Positions 1 through 8,477 are shown, numbered from the stretch's first letter. The stretch: 8,560 bases of DNA from an uncultured Granulosicoccaceae bacterium (GCA_937941555.1 CALDHJ010000198.1:1-8560), one strand, 5' to 3'. The notes: generated from the sequence alone by a model not told the origin. Translations and numbers: made by a program.

Positions 1-1
1 G

Positions 2-817
2 GGCTATTCCGACATGGCCATCGGACTCGCGCGGATGTTCGGCATCCGCCTGCCCCTGAACTTCAACTCACCCTACAAGGCGCGCGACATCTCCGAATTC
101 TGGCGGCGATGGCACATGACACTGTCACGGTTCCTGCGCGACTATCTCTACATCGCCCTCGGCGGCAACCGCGCCGGCCAGATTCGCCGCTACATCAACC
201 TCGGCGCCACCATGCTGCTCGGTGGACTCTGGCACGGCGCCGGCTGGACATTCGTGATCTGGGGTGGTCTGCACGGCTTCTACCTGATCATCAACCACGC
301 CTGGAACTGGGTCTGGTACACGCGCCGAGGGGTAGTGCGATCGAACGGTGTGGTCTCAGTCTGGACCGGTCGCTTGCTGACCTTTCTCGCGGTCGTTGTG
401 GCGTGGGTGTATTTTCGCGCCGAATCACTCGAAGCAGCTCACGCCGTACTCGGCGGTATGAGTGGCCTCAACGGGGCGGTGATCCCCGCGCACTGGCAGC
501 TCTACTTCGGCCCGCTCGCGCCGGTGCTCGAACAGCTCGGATTCCGCTTTGCGGATCTGGGCACCCTGTCGCGCATCTCGGTCATTCCCTGGTTGCTTGG
601 CGTCTTGTTGCTGGCCTTCTATGCGCCCAACACTCAGCAGATCATGCACCGCTTCGACCCGGCGTTGATGACGGACCGCAAACAGACCATCGCACCGGCG
701 CACCGCTGGTTGAGTTGGCGACCGTCGCGGCTGTGGGTGCTGATCATTGCCTTTATGGCGGCGTGGGCGGTCTTCGGCCGCACCACGACCAGTCAGTTTC
801 TCTACTTCAACTTCTGA
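2..817 (+). CDS. MBOAT-family membrane O-acyltransferase (AlgI/PatA-like), C-terminal part
   Basis: This is a polytopic membrane acyltransferase that, by family, moves acyl (usually acetyl) groups across the inner membrane to a periplasmic acceptor such as an exopolysaccharide. The frame is open from base 2 with no start, and the residues before the first ATG (14) already match the family (GYSDMAIGLARMFG), so the gene is cut by the window edge. About 271 C-terminal residues are visible. Seen: the SPYKARDISEFWRRWHMTLSRF-type block with a conserved His at 113-115, an LGGNR loop, and GGLWHGAGWTF with the presumed catalytic His at 233-235. Hydrophobic segments follow at roughly 250-300, 365-410, 580-625 and 735-775, and an APNTQQIM motif lies near 625-650. 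The stop is TGA at 815-817. The next gene starts nine bases later and encodes an SGNH-like partner, which supports a polysaccharide O-acetylation role. The actual acceptor is unknown. MBOAT family membership is firm; assignment to alginate is not supported. Confidence 0.93.
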   Translation, partial: GYSDMAIGLARMFGIRLPLNFNSPYKARDISEFWRRWHMTLSRFLRDYLYIALGGNRAGQIRRYINLGATMLLGGLWHGAGWTFVIWGGLHGFYLIINHAWNWVWYTRRGVVRSNGVVSVWTGRLLTFLAVVVAWVYFRAESLEAAHAVLGGMSGLNGAVIPAHWQLYFGPLAPVLEQLGFRFADLGTLSRISVIPWLLGVLLLAFYAPNTQQIMHRFDPALMTDRKQTIAPAHRWLSWRPSRLWVLIIAFMAAWAVFGRTTTSQFLYFNF

Positions 818-826
818 GGACGGACC

Positions 827-1789
827 GTGACCGCAGGCAGTTACCTCAGGCATTTTCTGATTCTCTTCGCGCTCTCAGGCGCCGTGATTTTCATGTGGGC
901 TCGCACGGATCTGTTCCCGTGGATCGGTGCGTGCAGCGGCGCCGGTTACAGCGATGACCACTACCTCGCCTACTGCGAGTCCGGGCGTTACGGCGACTAC
1001 GAACACGGCGCACTGCTGTATGAAATGGAAGCCGCCGCAATCGAACCGATCAAGCGCGCCGAGGTGCTCTTTCTCGGTAACAGCCGAACGCAATACACCT
1101 TCTCAAGCCCACCGGTCATCAAAGCGATGAACGCAACAGGCCGCCCCTGGTACGTGATGGGATTCGGATTCGGCGCCAAGTCCGAGATGCCACAAGCGAT
1201 GATCGAACGGCTCGGTCTCACGCCACGCATGCTGGTGATCAATGCTGACCCCTTCTTCAACGACACGCCGAGCGGCATCAGCCAAAAAATCATCGAGGGT
1301 GGCGATGACATCGTCGCCGAATACCAGAAGAAGCAATGGTTGCAGGGCTTGCACCAGCGTCTCTGCGCCGATTGGGGGGACTCGGTTCTCGCACCGTTGC
1401 TCTGCGGCTCGAGCCCGACACTGTTCCGGGCGCGCAGCGACGGCACCTGGAATGTCGAACACTATCGACCGGACCGCCACATCGCCGTGACCTACAGCGA
1501 TCACCTAATGGACGAACTGAGCGACACCGTTGCCGCCGCGGAATCCTTTATCGACGCGGCGGGCGTACCGCGCGACTGCATCGTCCTGACGGTGCTGCCG
1601 CAGCGCCCGACGCCGCTGGACTTCGGCCGGGCACTCGCTGACGAACTGGATCTTGCGTTCATATCCCCTGAACTCGACGACCTCTGGACCATCGACGCCT
1701 CCCACATGGATGTGCCGAGCAACAACCGTTGGTCCAGTGCCTTCATGCAAGAGATCGCACCCCGTATGGAGCGTTGCCTTGCGGGCTGA
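827..1789 (+). CDS. Membrane-anchored SGNH-hydrolase-like protein, putative partner of the MBOAT acyltransferase
   Basis: A 320-residue protein with no close named family that I recognise. It has a single hydrophobic segment at residues 9-24 after a short charged N-terminus, so it is probably an uncleaved signal anchor with a periplasmic body. The body shows the SGNH blocks: GNSRTQ at 84-89 with candidate nucleophile Ser86, a Gly-rich stretch GFGFG at 112-116, Asn139 in INADPF, and DASHMD at 290-295 giving an Asp290-x-x-His293 pair. Six cysteines (36, 50, 180, 193, 251, 317) could form periplasmic disulfides. The start is GTG at 827, chosen because GAGG at 816-819 (overlapping the upstream TGA) lies seven bases ahead; this suggests translational coupling. 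SGNH proteins paired with MBOATs (AlgJ/AlgX, PatB types) carry out the periplasmic acyl transfer or deacylation step, and that role is inferred here. No substrate-binding domain is obvious. Confidence 0.85.
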   Translation: MTAGSYLRHFLILFALSGAVIFMWARTDLFPWIGACSGAGYSDDHYLAYCESGRYGDYEHGALLYEMEAAAIEPIKRAEVLFLGNSRTQYTFSSPPVIKAMNATGRPWYVMGFGFGAKSEMPQAMIERLGLTPRMLVINADPFFNDTPSGISQKIIEGGDDIVAEYQKKQWLQGLHQRLCADWGDSVLAPLLCGSSPTLFRARSDGTWNVEHYRPDRHIAVTYSDHLMDELSDTVAAAESFIDAAGVPRDCIVLTVLPQRPTPLDFGRALADELDLAFISPELDDLWTIDASHMDVPSNNRWSSAFMQEIAPRMERCLAG

Positions 1790-1829
1790 CAACGCCTCAC
1801 AAACCCCGAGAGACACACGGAGCTGACGC

Positions 1830-2468
1830 GTGGAACCCGACTTCTGGTTGTCGCGCTGGCGGGACGAACGCATCGGCTTTCACGCCGAGCAGGTCAACCC
1901 GCTGCTGACCGCACACGTTCACACCCTCTCCCTGACACCACCACAACGTGTCTTCGTGCCGCTGTGTGGCAAGACACTCGACATCGGTTGGCTGCTAGAC
2001 GCGGGGCACACAGTCTGCGGCGTCGAACTTGCGCCCGTGGCAATCGAGGCACTCTTTGAATCCCTGGGTCTCACCCCGGCAACGCGCGCCTGCGGTGCGC
2101 TGACCGAGTATCGTTCCGGCAAGTTGTGCGTTTACGCCGGAGATATATTCTCTCTCGAACCCGAAGCCCTCGGCCCGATCGATGCGGTCTACGACCGCGC
2201 TGCGCTGGTCGCCTTGCCGGCCGATCTGCGCGTGGCCTACGCCCGTCACCTCACCGCCATGACCCACTCGGCGCCACAGCTCGTCATCACTTTCGAATAC
2301 GATCAAATGCTGATGGCGGGGCCGCCGTTCTCGGTTGATCAACGCACGTTGCATGACCTCTATGCCGAGACTTTCCAACTGAATCTGCTTGAACAGCGCG
2401 AGGTCGAAGGCGGTTTTCGCGGCGGCGTGCCGGCGCGCGAATCGGTCTGGTTGCTCGAGCCCCGTTGA
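1830..2468 (+). CDS. tpm: Thiopurine S-methyltransferase family protein (bacterial TPMT)
   Basis: A 212-residue SAM-dependent methyltransferase, close to the usual bacterial TPMT length. Family members methylate thiopurines in vitro, and bacterial ones are linked to methylation of selenium and tellurium compounds; the natural substrate here is unknown. Seen: an N-terminal block FWLSRWRDERIGFH (5-18) followed by VNPLL; a SAM-binding region VFVPLCGKTLDIGWLLDAGH (41-60) running into GVELAP; an acidic GDIFSL (104-109); DAVYDRAALVALP (118-130); and GPPFSV (164-169). These match the family order throughout. The start is GTG at 1830, supported by GGAG at 1819-1822 seven bases upstream and by alignment of the first residues to the family N-terminus. 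It follows the SGNH-like gene by 40 bases on the same strand, so co-transcription is possible but a functional link is not evident. Its stop is three bases from the stop of convergent truB. Confidence 0.93.
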   Translation: MEPDFWLSRWRDERIGFHAEQVNPLLTAHVHTLSLTPPQRVFVPLCGKTLDIGWLLDAGHTVCGVELAPVAIEALFESLGLTPATRACGALTEYRSGKLCVYAGDIFSLEPEALGPIDAVYDRAALVALPADLRVAYARHLTAMTHSAPQLVITFEYDQMLMAGPPFSVDQRTLHDLYAETFQLNLLEQREVEGGFRGGVPARESVWLLEPR

Positions 2469-2471
2469 GTC

Positions 2472-3404
2472 TCAGGCGTCAGGCCTTTTGAGTAGCCGTG
2501 TCGGGCGCAGTCGGCCTGAACGGCACAATGCAAGCCCGAGAAAATCGCCATCGTGGTAGACCCGCACAGGGGCCTCGTCCGGCGCGGGTTGATCGCGCAC
2601 ATCGAGCAGGTTGCCGTGCTGAAACACGCCACGTTCGGCCCCACTGTCGAGCGCATAGATCGGAAACTCGCACAGCGCCGCATCGATCGGCAACAACAGA
2701 CCGTCGAGCGTGTCAGCCGGCCCATTATCCCGCGCATGTTCGATTGCCGACAACGGGACCATGTCCGCGGTTCGAAAGGGATGGACCCACTCGCGTCGCA
2801 ATGCTGACACGTGGGCGTTGCAGCCGAGCGCCGCGCCGATGTCCTCCACGAGGCTTCGGATGTAGGTGCCCTTGGAGCAGGTGACCCGCAACTCGACCGC
2901 ACCATCACGCACCGCTACACACTCGAGGGCGCGAATGCAGACCTGCCGCTCTTCGCGTTCTACGGTGATGCCGGCCCGCGCCAATTCGTAGAGCGGCACC
3001 CCACCCTGCTTGATTGCCGAATGCATCGGCGGGGTCTGTACGATGTCACCGAGAAAGGTCGGCAGAGTGCTCGCCAGGGCGTCATCGAGATCAGACGGAA
3101 CGGGCCGCTGGTCGAGCAGTTCGCCTTCGAGGTCGCCGGTGGATGACCGGGCGCCGAGTTGCGCGGTGGTCAGGTATCGTTTGTCCGCGTCGAGCAGCCC
3201 GCCGGCAAACTTGGTCGCCTCCCCGAACAGAATGGGAAGCATGCCCGAGGCGAGCGGATCGAGGCTGCCGCCGTGCCCGGCTTTGGCACCGTTGAAGAGA
3301 ACACGCGCGCGTTGCATCGCCGCATTGGAGCTGCGATCAGCGGGTTTGTCGAGAAGCAGTACCCCATCGAGTGCGCGACCGCGCGCTCGGCGTCGTCGTC
3401 CCAC
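2472..3404 (-). CDS. truB: tRNA pseudouridine(55) synthase TruB
   Basis: Converts U55 of the tRNA T-loop to pseudouridine in the cytoplasm. It has 310 residues, about the E. coli length. Seen: DGVLLLDKP (13-21), the catalytic motif GGSLDPLASGMLP with Asp49, DKRY with Tyr77, PPMHSAIK (125-132), PLYELARAGI (137-146) and CSKGTYIRS (176-184) with Tyr181. A C-terminal PUA-like region follows from about residue 240. Two positions differ from E. coli: GHTG is GHGG here (43-46), and the Tyr of MYSALK is His. The start is GTG at 3402-3404; it gives the expected N-terminus and lies only three bases after the rbfA stop, so translation is probably coupled, as no strong Shine-Dalgarno is seen. It is the last gene of the rimP-nusA-infB-rbfA series in this window; rpsO does not follow. 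Confidence 0.97.
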   Translation of the reverse strand: MGRRRRARGRALDGVLLLDKPADRSSNAAMQRARVLFNGAKAGHGGSLDPLASGMLPILFGEATKFAGGLLDADKRYLTTAQLGARSSTGDLEGELLDQRPVPSDLDDALASTLPTFLGDIVQTPPMHSAIKQGGVPLYELARAGITVEREERQVCIRALECVAVRDGAVELRVTCSKGTYIRSLVEDIGAALGCNAHVSALRREWVHPFRTADMVPLSAIEHARDNGPADTLDGLLLPIDAALCEFPIYALDSGAERGVFQHGNLLDVRDQPAPDEAPVRVYHDGDFLGLALCRSGRLRPTRLLKRPDA

Positions 3405-3407
3405 AGA

Positions 3408-3827
3408 TCAGTGCCCGGTTCCGGCGTCTGTGTTCCCGTCTGACGACGGTTCGTCAGGCGTATCCACCGGACCCATCGATTCATCGCGTGCACGCGCCTG
3501 GGCAATGGCCCGACTCAGCGTCTCCGCCCGCTGCGCAGTTTCATCGAGGTGAAAGCGCAAGGCCGGAACAGTGCGCAACTGCACACGCGAACCGATCTGC
3601 TTCCGCAGAAATCCGCTGGCTGCGATCAAACCGTCGAGGGTGTCCTGCCCAGAATCGTCAAGCACGGTCACGTAGACACGCGCGAGCGAGAGGTCGGAGG
3701 TCACGTCGACCGCCGACACGGTTGTCAGCGGCGACACTCGAGGATCACGCACGGAGTCGCGGATCAGCTGCGACAACTCGCGCTGGATCTGATCCCCGAT
3801 TCGATACTGCCGCGTCTGGTCAGCCAT
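3408..3827 (-). CDS. rbfA: 30S ribosome-binding factor RbfA
   Basis: A small KH-fold protein that binds the 30S subunit during late 16S rRNA 5'-end maturation and is important in the cold. It has 139 residues against 133 in E. coli. Seen: RIGDQIQRELSQLI (9-22), the DPRV motif (28-31), DVTSDLSLARVYVTV (41-55), a helical AASGFLRKQIG (69-79), and the final strand VPALRFHLDET (87-97), in family order. The core ends near residue 112. The last 25 or so residues (DESMGPVD onward, rich in Asp, Gly, Pro and Thr) are acidic and low in complexity, probably a disordered tail. The start is ATG at 3825-3827, eleven bases after the infB stop. The Shine-Dalgarno is weak, so re-initiation after infB is likely. 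Confidence 0.96.
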   Translation of the reverse strand: MADQTRQYRIGDQIQRELSQLIRDSVRDPRVSPLTTVSAVDVTSDLSLARVYVTVLDDSGQDTLDGLIAASGFLRKQIGSRVQLRTVPALRFHLDETAQRAETLSRAIAQARARDESMGPVDTPDEPSSDGNTDAGTGH

Positions 3828-3838
3828 TCAACCGGCGC

Positions 3839-6457
3839 TCAAAGCGTTCGCGCAATTTCATTGCGGACGAACACCTCGATCTGATCACCGGCCTTCACCT
3901 CGTAGTTCTTGACCGCGATACCGCACTCGGTGCCCATGCGCACTTCGTTGACATCGTCTTTGAAGCGACGAAGCGACTCGAGTTCACCCTCGAAAATCAC
4001 GATGTTGTCGCGCAAGACACGGATGGGCTCGTTACGGCGCACGACACCGTCGACCACCATGCAGCCGGCAGCTTGTCCGAACTTCGGCGAACGGAACACG
4101 TCCTTGACCTCTGCGAGGCCAATGATCTGCTCTTTGATCTCGGGCTTGAGCATGCCACTGCCCACGTTGCGAACCATGTCGATCGCTTCGTAGATCACGC
4201 TGTAGTAGTTGAGCTCGATGCCCTGTTCCTGGATCACGTCGCGTGCAGACGCATCGGCACGCACGTTGAAGCCGATCAACAGCGCATTCGATGCCGCTGC
4301 AAGCGACGCATCGGTACCGTTTATGCCGCCGACACCACCGCCGACCACACGGATCGTGACTTCGTCAGTCGAGAGTTTCTCGAGCGCATCGCGCAGGGCC
4401 TCGAAGCTGCCCTGCACATCGGTCTTGATGAGCACGTTGAGCGTCGGACGCTCACCGCTCTTGACCATCGAGAAAATGTCTTCCATCGAGGCGGGCTTGC
4501 GTTCAGCAAGGCGCAGGTTGCGCTCACGCTCGCGGCGAAGCTCGACCAACTCGCGCGCATCGCGGTCATCGGCTGCAGCCTGCATCGGATCGCCCGCGCC
4601 GGGTGTGCCGGAGAGACCCAGCACTTGCACCGGAATAGATGGCCCGGCCGATTCGACCTGTTCACCCGCCTCATTGAAGAGCGCGCGCACGCGGCCTGAC
4701 GCGGTACCGCACACGACCACGTCGCCGCGGTGCAATCGGCCGGCCTGAACCAACACGGTTGCAACCGGGCCACGACCGCGATCAAGCGTCGCTTCTATCA
4801 CAGTGCCCTGCGCACGGCCCGTTTCGGGCGCCTTGAGTTCGAGGAGTTCGGCCTGCAACAACACGGCCTCAAGCAAGTCGTCGACACCGTCACCGGTGAG
4901 CGCAGAGACGCCCTTGAAGATGGTTTCGCCACCCCACTCCTCGGAGATCACCTCGTGTTGAGACAGCTCATTGCGAACCCGCTCCGGGTCGGCTTCCGGC
5001 TTGTCCATCTTGTTGACGGCAACAATCAGCGGAACGTCTGCCGCGCGCGCGTGCTGGATGGCCTCGATAGTCTGAGGCATCACGCCGTCATCGGCGGCCA
5101 CCACGAGAATCACGATATCGGTTGCCTGGGCACCGCGGGCACGCATGGAGGTGAACGCCGCGTGACCGGGCGTGTCGAGAAAGGTTACGACGCCTCGATC
5201 CGTGGTGACATGGTAGGCACCGATGTGCTGTGTGATGCCACCAGCTTCGCCGTTGGTCACCTTGGTCTTGCGGATGTAATCGAGAAGAGAGGTCTTGCCG
5301 TGGTCGACGTGGCCCATGACCGTCACGACCGGCGGACGCGGCTGTTCTGCCCCGAGCTCACCTATCAACTTCGCGGTGATTTCCTGCTCGATACTCTCGT
5401 CAGACTGGGACACCGCCTTGTGGCCCATCTCCTCAACAATCAGCAGGGCCGTGTCATGGTCCAGAACCTGGTTGATGGTCGCCATCACGCCCATGCCCAT
5501 CAAGGTTCGGATCACCTGAGCTGCCTTGATCGACATGCGATCGGCGAGGTTCGCAACCGTGATGGTTTCGGGCACGATAACGTCCCGCACGACCGGCGCT
5601 ACCGGCTTCTCGAAACCGTGGCGCGTTTCCATATCGGCGGTACGCAACGAGCCCTTGCGGGAGCGACCGCGGCCTGGTCGATCACGACCACCTGCGCCCG
5701 GCTTGCGCCGCGAGGCGCCCCGGTCACCGCCGCCGTCACGACGGCCACGCTTGTCGGCACTGCCGCGCGATCGGTCGGCGACCTTCGACGGTGCTTTCTT
5801 GTTGGTCGTGCTTTCAGCCATCGCTGCAGCTTCTACATCGGCAACAGACAACACAGGTTTCTCAGCGGGTGCAGCGTCGGCCACAACCGCAGGCGCAGCG
5901 TCAGTGCTTGCAGGCTCGCTCGCAGTCGGCTCAGCCGCACTCGCCGGTTCAGCTTCCGCAGCGGCGGGTTCACCATCGGCTGTGGAACGGCTGTCTTCGC
6001 GGGCCTTGCGGCGAGCCGCCTCTTCTTCGCGCTTGGCCTCTTCGGCCGCAAGTCGCTTGCGATCAAGCTCGGCGAGCTCGCGCTCATCGCGCTCGCGCTG
6101 CTCGCGTATCGACAGCGCCCGATCCGCTTCATCCGCTGCTGCAACGGGATCGGCGTCACCGGTGCGCTTGACGTAAGTTCGCTTGCCGCGCACTTCGACA
6201 TTGACTGTCTTCTTAGCGCCACCACCGCCCACCTTGAGCGTGTTGACACTCTTGCGTTTCAGCGTGATGCGCTTGCTTGCACTGCCCTCACTGCCACGGG
6301 ATTTCTGCAAGTGCGTGAGCAACTTGCTTTTTTCCTCGGCACTGATCGAGTCGGTGGCGTTTTGCTTTTCAACGCCCGCTTCACGCAATTGGTCGAGCAA
6401 CCGCTCAACAGGCGTGCCGACGGTATCCGCGAGCTGCTTTACTGTGGTATCTGCCAT
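3839..6457 (-). CDS. infB: Translation initiation factor IF-2
   Basis: A GTPase that brings initiator fMet-tRNA to the 30S subunit and promotes subunit joining. It has 872 residues. Domains: an IF2 N-terminal domain at 1-52 (starting [20 protein letters not shown]), then a basic segment with GKRTYVKR near 91-98. A charged coiled-coil-like stretch at about 113-153, an Ala/Glu/Pro-rich linker at about 160-215 and an Arg/Gly-rich basic stretch at about 229-272 follow. A second IF2_N-like region lies at 295-345. The G domain has GHVDHGKT (382-389), [11 protein letters not shown] (405-415), DTPGH (428-432), NKMD (482-485) and SAL (518-520). Domains II, III and the fMet-tRNA-binding C-terminal domain run to 872. 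The frame is open to 6502, but ATG at 6457 is preferred: it matches the family N-terminus and has GGAGG (6467-6471) nine bases upstream. It begins 19 bases after nusA. Confidence 0.98.
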   Translation of the reverse strand: MADTTVKQLADTVGTPVERLLDQLREAGVEKQNATDSISAEEKSKLLTHLQKSRGSEGSASKRITLKRKSVNTLKVGGGGAKKTVNVEVRGKRTYVKRTGDADPVAAADEADRALSIREQRERDERELAELDRKRLAAEEAKREEEAARRKAREDSRSTADGEPAAAEAEPASAAEPTASEPASTDAAPAVVADAAPAEKPVLSVADVEAAAMAESTTNKKAPSKVADRSRGSADKRGRRDGGGDRGASRRKPGAGGRDRPGRGRSRKGSLRTADMETRHGFEKPVAPVVRDVIVPETITVANLADRMSIKAAQVIRTLMGMGVMATINQVLDHDTALLIVEEMGHKAVSQSDESIEQEITAKLIGELGAEQPRPPVVTVMGHVDHGKTSLLDYIRKTKVTNGEAGGITQHIGAYHVTTDRGVVTFLDTPGHAAFTSMRARGAQATDIVILVVAADDGVMPQTIEAIQHARAADVPLIVAVNKMDKPEADPERVRNELSQHEVISEEWGGETIFKGVSALTGDGVDDLLEAVLLQAELLELKAPETGRAQGTVIEATLDRGRGPVATVLVQAGRLHRGDVVVCGTASGRVRALFNEAGEQVESAGPSIPVQVLGLSGTPGAGDPMQAAADDRDARELVELRRERERNLRLAERKPASMEDIFSMVKSGERPTLNVLIKTDVQGSFEALRDALEKLSTDEVTIRVVGGGVGGINGTDASLAAASNALLIGFNVRADASARDVIQEQGIELNYYSVIYEAIDMVRNVGSGMLKPEIKEQIIGLAEVKDVFRSPKFGQAAGCMVVDGVVRRNEPIRVLRDNIVIFEGELESLRRFKDDVNEVRMGTECGIAVKNYEVKAGDQIEVFVRNEIARTL

Positions 6458-6466
6458 GACTTTCGT

Positions 6467-6471
6467 CCTCC
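6467..6471 (-). promoter_or_regulatory. Ribosome binding site of infB
   Basis: A perfect GGAGG on the minus strand lies nine bases before the ATG at 6455-6457. It decides between this start and an in-frame ATG 45 bases upstream, which overlaps the end of nusA and would add 15 basic residues not typical of IF2. Confidence 0.85.
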
Positions 6472-6476
6472 CGCGG

Positions 6477-7979
6477 TCAGCTCGAGGCCTCCGCGTCTTC
6501 AAACCAGTGCTCGCGCGCTTTCATGATCAGCGTGGCCGCTTCGGCTTCTTCCACACCGAACTCAGCGAGCTCATCCACGGCGAGTTCGCCGAGGTCATCC
6601 AGCGTGCACACACCCTGTGTGGCCAGCTTAACTGCAAGCTCGTCTGTCATGCCCTCCATTGCCAGGAGTTCATCGCTCGGCTTGTTGTCACCGAGCATTT
6701 CTTCTTGCGCAATCGCCGACGTCAGCAAGGCGTCTCGTGCACGGTTGCGAAGCTCCTCGACGATCTCTTCATCGAAACCGTCGATGTCGAGCATTTCCTG
6801 GACGGGCACATACGCCACTTCTTCGAGCGATGTAAAACCCTCTGCCACCAGAATCTCGGCAACATCATCGTCGATGTCGAGCTTCTCCACGAACAGGACA
6901 GCCGCTTTGCCAGCCTCCTCTTCGCTCTTGCGCTCGGCCTCGGCCTGATCCATGACATTGAGCTCCCACCCGGTGAGCTCACTCGCCAAACGGACATTTT
7001 GCCCGCCACGGCCAATCGCCTGTGACAGCTTCTCCTCGTCGACCGCGATGTCCATGCTGTTCGCGTCTTCGTCGACGACAATAGACACCACTTCGGCGGG
7101 GGCCATGGCGTTGACCACGAACTGGGCGACGTTCTCATCCCACGGGATGATATCGACTCGCTCACCTGCGAGTTCGTCCGACACCGTCTGTACACGAGAT
7201 CCGCGCATGCCAACGCACGCGCCGACAGGATCGAGGCGCTGCTCGTTGGAGCGTACCGCGATCTTGGCGCGTGCACCCGGGTCACGGGCTGCGCCCATGA
7301 TGTCGATCAGGCCCTGGCCGATCTCGGGCACTTCGATCTCGAACAGTTTGATCAGGAATTCCGGTGCGGTGCGGCTAAGGATCAATTGCGGCCCGCGAAT
7401 ATCCTGGCGAATTTCCTTGAGGTAGGCGCGTACGCGGTCGTTGTTCTTGACCTCTTCGCGTGGGATCAACTGATCTCGCGGAATCAAGCCCTCTGCACCG
7501 TTGCCAAGGTCGATGAACACACCGTTGCGACGGTCTACTCGACGCACAACACCAAACACCAGCTCGCCCATGCGGTCGCGGTATTGATCGACCATGCGCT
7601 GCCGCTCGGCCTCGCGCACCTTTTGCACGATCACCTGTTTGGCGGATTGCGCGGCAATGCGGCCGAACTCGACCGACTCGATCTGCTCTTCGACGAAACC
7701 GCCAAGCTGAATTTCAGGTTCGTCGACCTGCGCGGCGCTGATGGTTATCTGGCGCAGCGGGAACTCCTGCTCCATGTCATCTTCGACCACTTCCCAACGG
7801 CGGAAGGTGTCGTAGTCGCCGCTCTCGCGATCGATGCGAACGCGCACTTCGATGTCCATGCCGTTCTTTTTTCGGGTCGCAGACGCCAGTGCCGCTTCAA
7901 GCGCTTCGAAGATGACCTCTGGATCAACCGCCTTCTCGTTTGACACGGCGTCCACAACCAACAGTATTTCTTTGTTCAT
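6477..7979 (-). CDS. nusA: Transcription termination/antitermination factor NusA
   Basis: Binds RNA polymerase and nascent RNA, and modulates pausing, intrinsic termination and antitermination. It has 500 residues against 495 in E. coli. Domains: an N-terminal polymerase-binding domain at 1-130 ([18 protein letters not shown] at the start); an S1 domain at about 137-203; KH1 with GMRG at 257-260; and KH2 with GRGG at 323-326 followed by [14 protein letters not shown]. Two tandem helix-hairpin acidic repeats follow at about 362-420 and 437-492, ending KAREHWF (487-493). The two acidic repeats are the arrangement of E. coli-type NusA. The start is ATG at 7979, with GAGG (7987-7990) seven bases upstream, 23 bases after rimP. 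In E. coli NusA takes part in controlling its own operon; the same could hold here but is not shown by the sequence. Confidence 0.98.
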   Translation of the reverse strand: MNKEILLVVDAVSNEKAVDPEVIFEALEAALASATRKKNGMDIEVRVRIDRESGDYDTFRRWEVVEDDMEQEFPLRQITISAAQVDEPEIQLGGFVEEQIESVEFGRIAAQSAKQVIVQKVREAERQRMVDQYRDRMGELVFGVVRRVDRRNGVFIDLGNGAEGLIPRDQLIPREEVKNNDRVRAYLKEIRQDIRGPQLILSRTAPEFLIKLFEIEVPEIGQGLIDIMGAARDPGARAKIAVRSNEQRLDPVGACVGMRGSRVQTVSDELAGERVDIIPWDENVAQFVVNAMAPAEVVSIVVDEDANSMDIAVDEEKLSQAIGRGGQNVRLASELTGWELNVMDQAEAERKSEEEAGKAAVLFVEKLDIDDDVAEILVAEGFTSLEEVAYVPVQEMLDIDGFDEEIVEELRNRARDALLTSAIAQEEMLGDNKPSDELLAMEGMTDELAVKLATQGVCTLDDLGELAVDELAEFGVEEAEAATLIMKAREHWFEDAEASS

Positions 7980-7986
7980 GGTCTTA

Positions 7987-8002
7987 CCTCGGCCTCTGGC
8001 CG
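7987..8002 (-). promoter_or_regulatory. nusA ribosome binding site next to a small stem-loop
   Basis: In the 23-base gap between rimP and nusA, the minus strand holds CGGCC-AGA-GGCCG (7990-8002), a five-pair stem with a three-base loop. It directly follows the rimP stop codon. The last base of the stem is the first base of the nusA Shine-Dalgarno GAGG (7987-7990), which lies seven bases before the ATG. The hairpin is too short, and lacks the T-run needed, to be a terminator; it may separate or modulate ribosome traffic. Confidence 0.55.
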
Positions 8003-8473
8003 CTAGCGCTTGCCACCGGGAAACACCGGGGACAGATTTGCCATTTCCACATTGGCGAACGACAAAACGTGTCGCTCACCGTCAACGTCCATTTCGAAGG
8101 AGTCGCTCTCAACCGCGATCAGCTCACCGGTAAACCGCCGACGTCCCTCCACGGGAATTACCACTCGCACCTTGATGCGCTGCCCGACATGGTCTTCAAA
8201 ATGCGATGGCACAAAAAGCGGTCGTTCGATGCCGGGCGAAGACACTTCCAGTACGTAGTGGCCCCCGATCGGATCATCAACATCGAGTACCGAACTCAAT
8301 TGTTGCGACACCAGACCGCAGTGGTCCACGTCAATGCCGTCCGGGAGATCAATGTAGACGCGCAACGTTAGCCCTCCGCTCGCCTGTCCGAGCAGGGCAC
8401 CCACGTATTCGAAGCCCATCCCTTCTACGACGGGAGCGACGATCGCTTTGATCTCATGACTGACCGGCTGCAC
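8003..8473 (-). CDS. rimP: Ribosome maturation factor RimP
   Basis: Assists assembly of the 30S subunit, acting early in the cytoplasm. It has 156 residues from the chosen start, close to the family length of about 150. Seen: an N-terminal alpha/beta domain with [13 protein letters not shown] (13-25), LRVYID (37-42) and the family motif [12 protein letters not shown] (75-86). A small C-terminal SH3-like barrel follows from about residue 90 ([17 protein letters not shown]). The reading frame is open back to a TTG at 8518, but that codon touches the T-run of a terminator and would add 15 unrelated residues. GTG at 8471-8473 has GGAG (8478-8481) four bases upstream and gives the expected N-terminus. 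It is the first gene of the rimP-nusA-infB-rbfA-truB operon. Confidence 0.95.
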   Translation of the reverse strand: MQPVSHEIKAIVAPVVEGMGFEYVGALLGQASGGLTLRVYIDLPDGIDVDHCGLVSQQLSSVLDVDDPIGGHYVLEVSSPGIERPLFVPSHFEDHVGQRIKVRVVIPVEGRRRFTGELIAVESDSFEMDVDGERHVLSFANVEMANLSPVFPGGKR

Positions 8474-8477
8474 TGGT

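Noticed and set aside
109..957. A plus-strand open frame in another phase covering the MBOAT gene and the start of the SGNH-like gene.
   Set aside because: It overlaps two better-supported genes and its product is rich in Arg, Pro and His with no recognisable domain, typical of an out-of-frame shadow.
1790..1829. The 40-base gap between the SGNH-like gene and tpm as a promoter region.
   Set aside because: No recognisable -35 or -10 pair is visible; only the tpm Shine-Dalgarno at 1819-1822 can be supported.
2474..2489. Possible terminator AGGC-GTCAG-GCCT followed by TTTT just after tpm on the plus strand.
   Set aside because: The stem has only four pairs and the T-run is four bases, partly inside the stem. 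It is too weak to call.
3371..6526. Long plus-strand open frames of about 440 and 600 codons opposite rbfA, infB and the end of nusA.
   Set aside because: They lie antisense to well-supported conserved genes, and their translations show no recognisable domain. Long antisense open frames are expected in GC-rich coding DNA.
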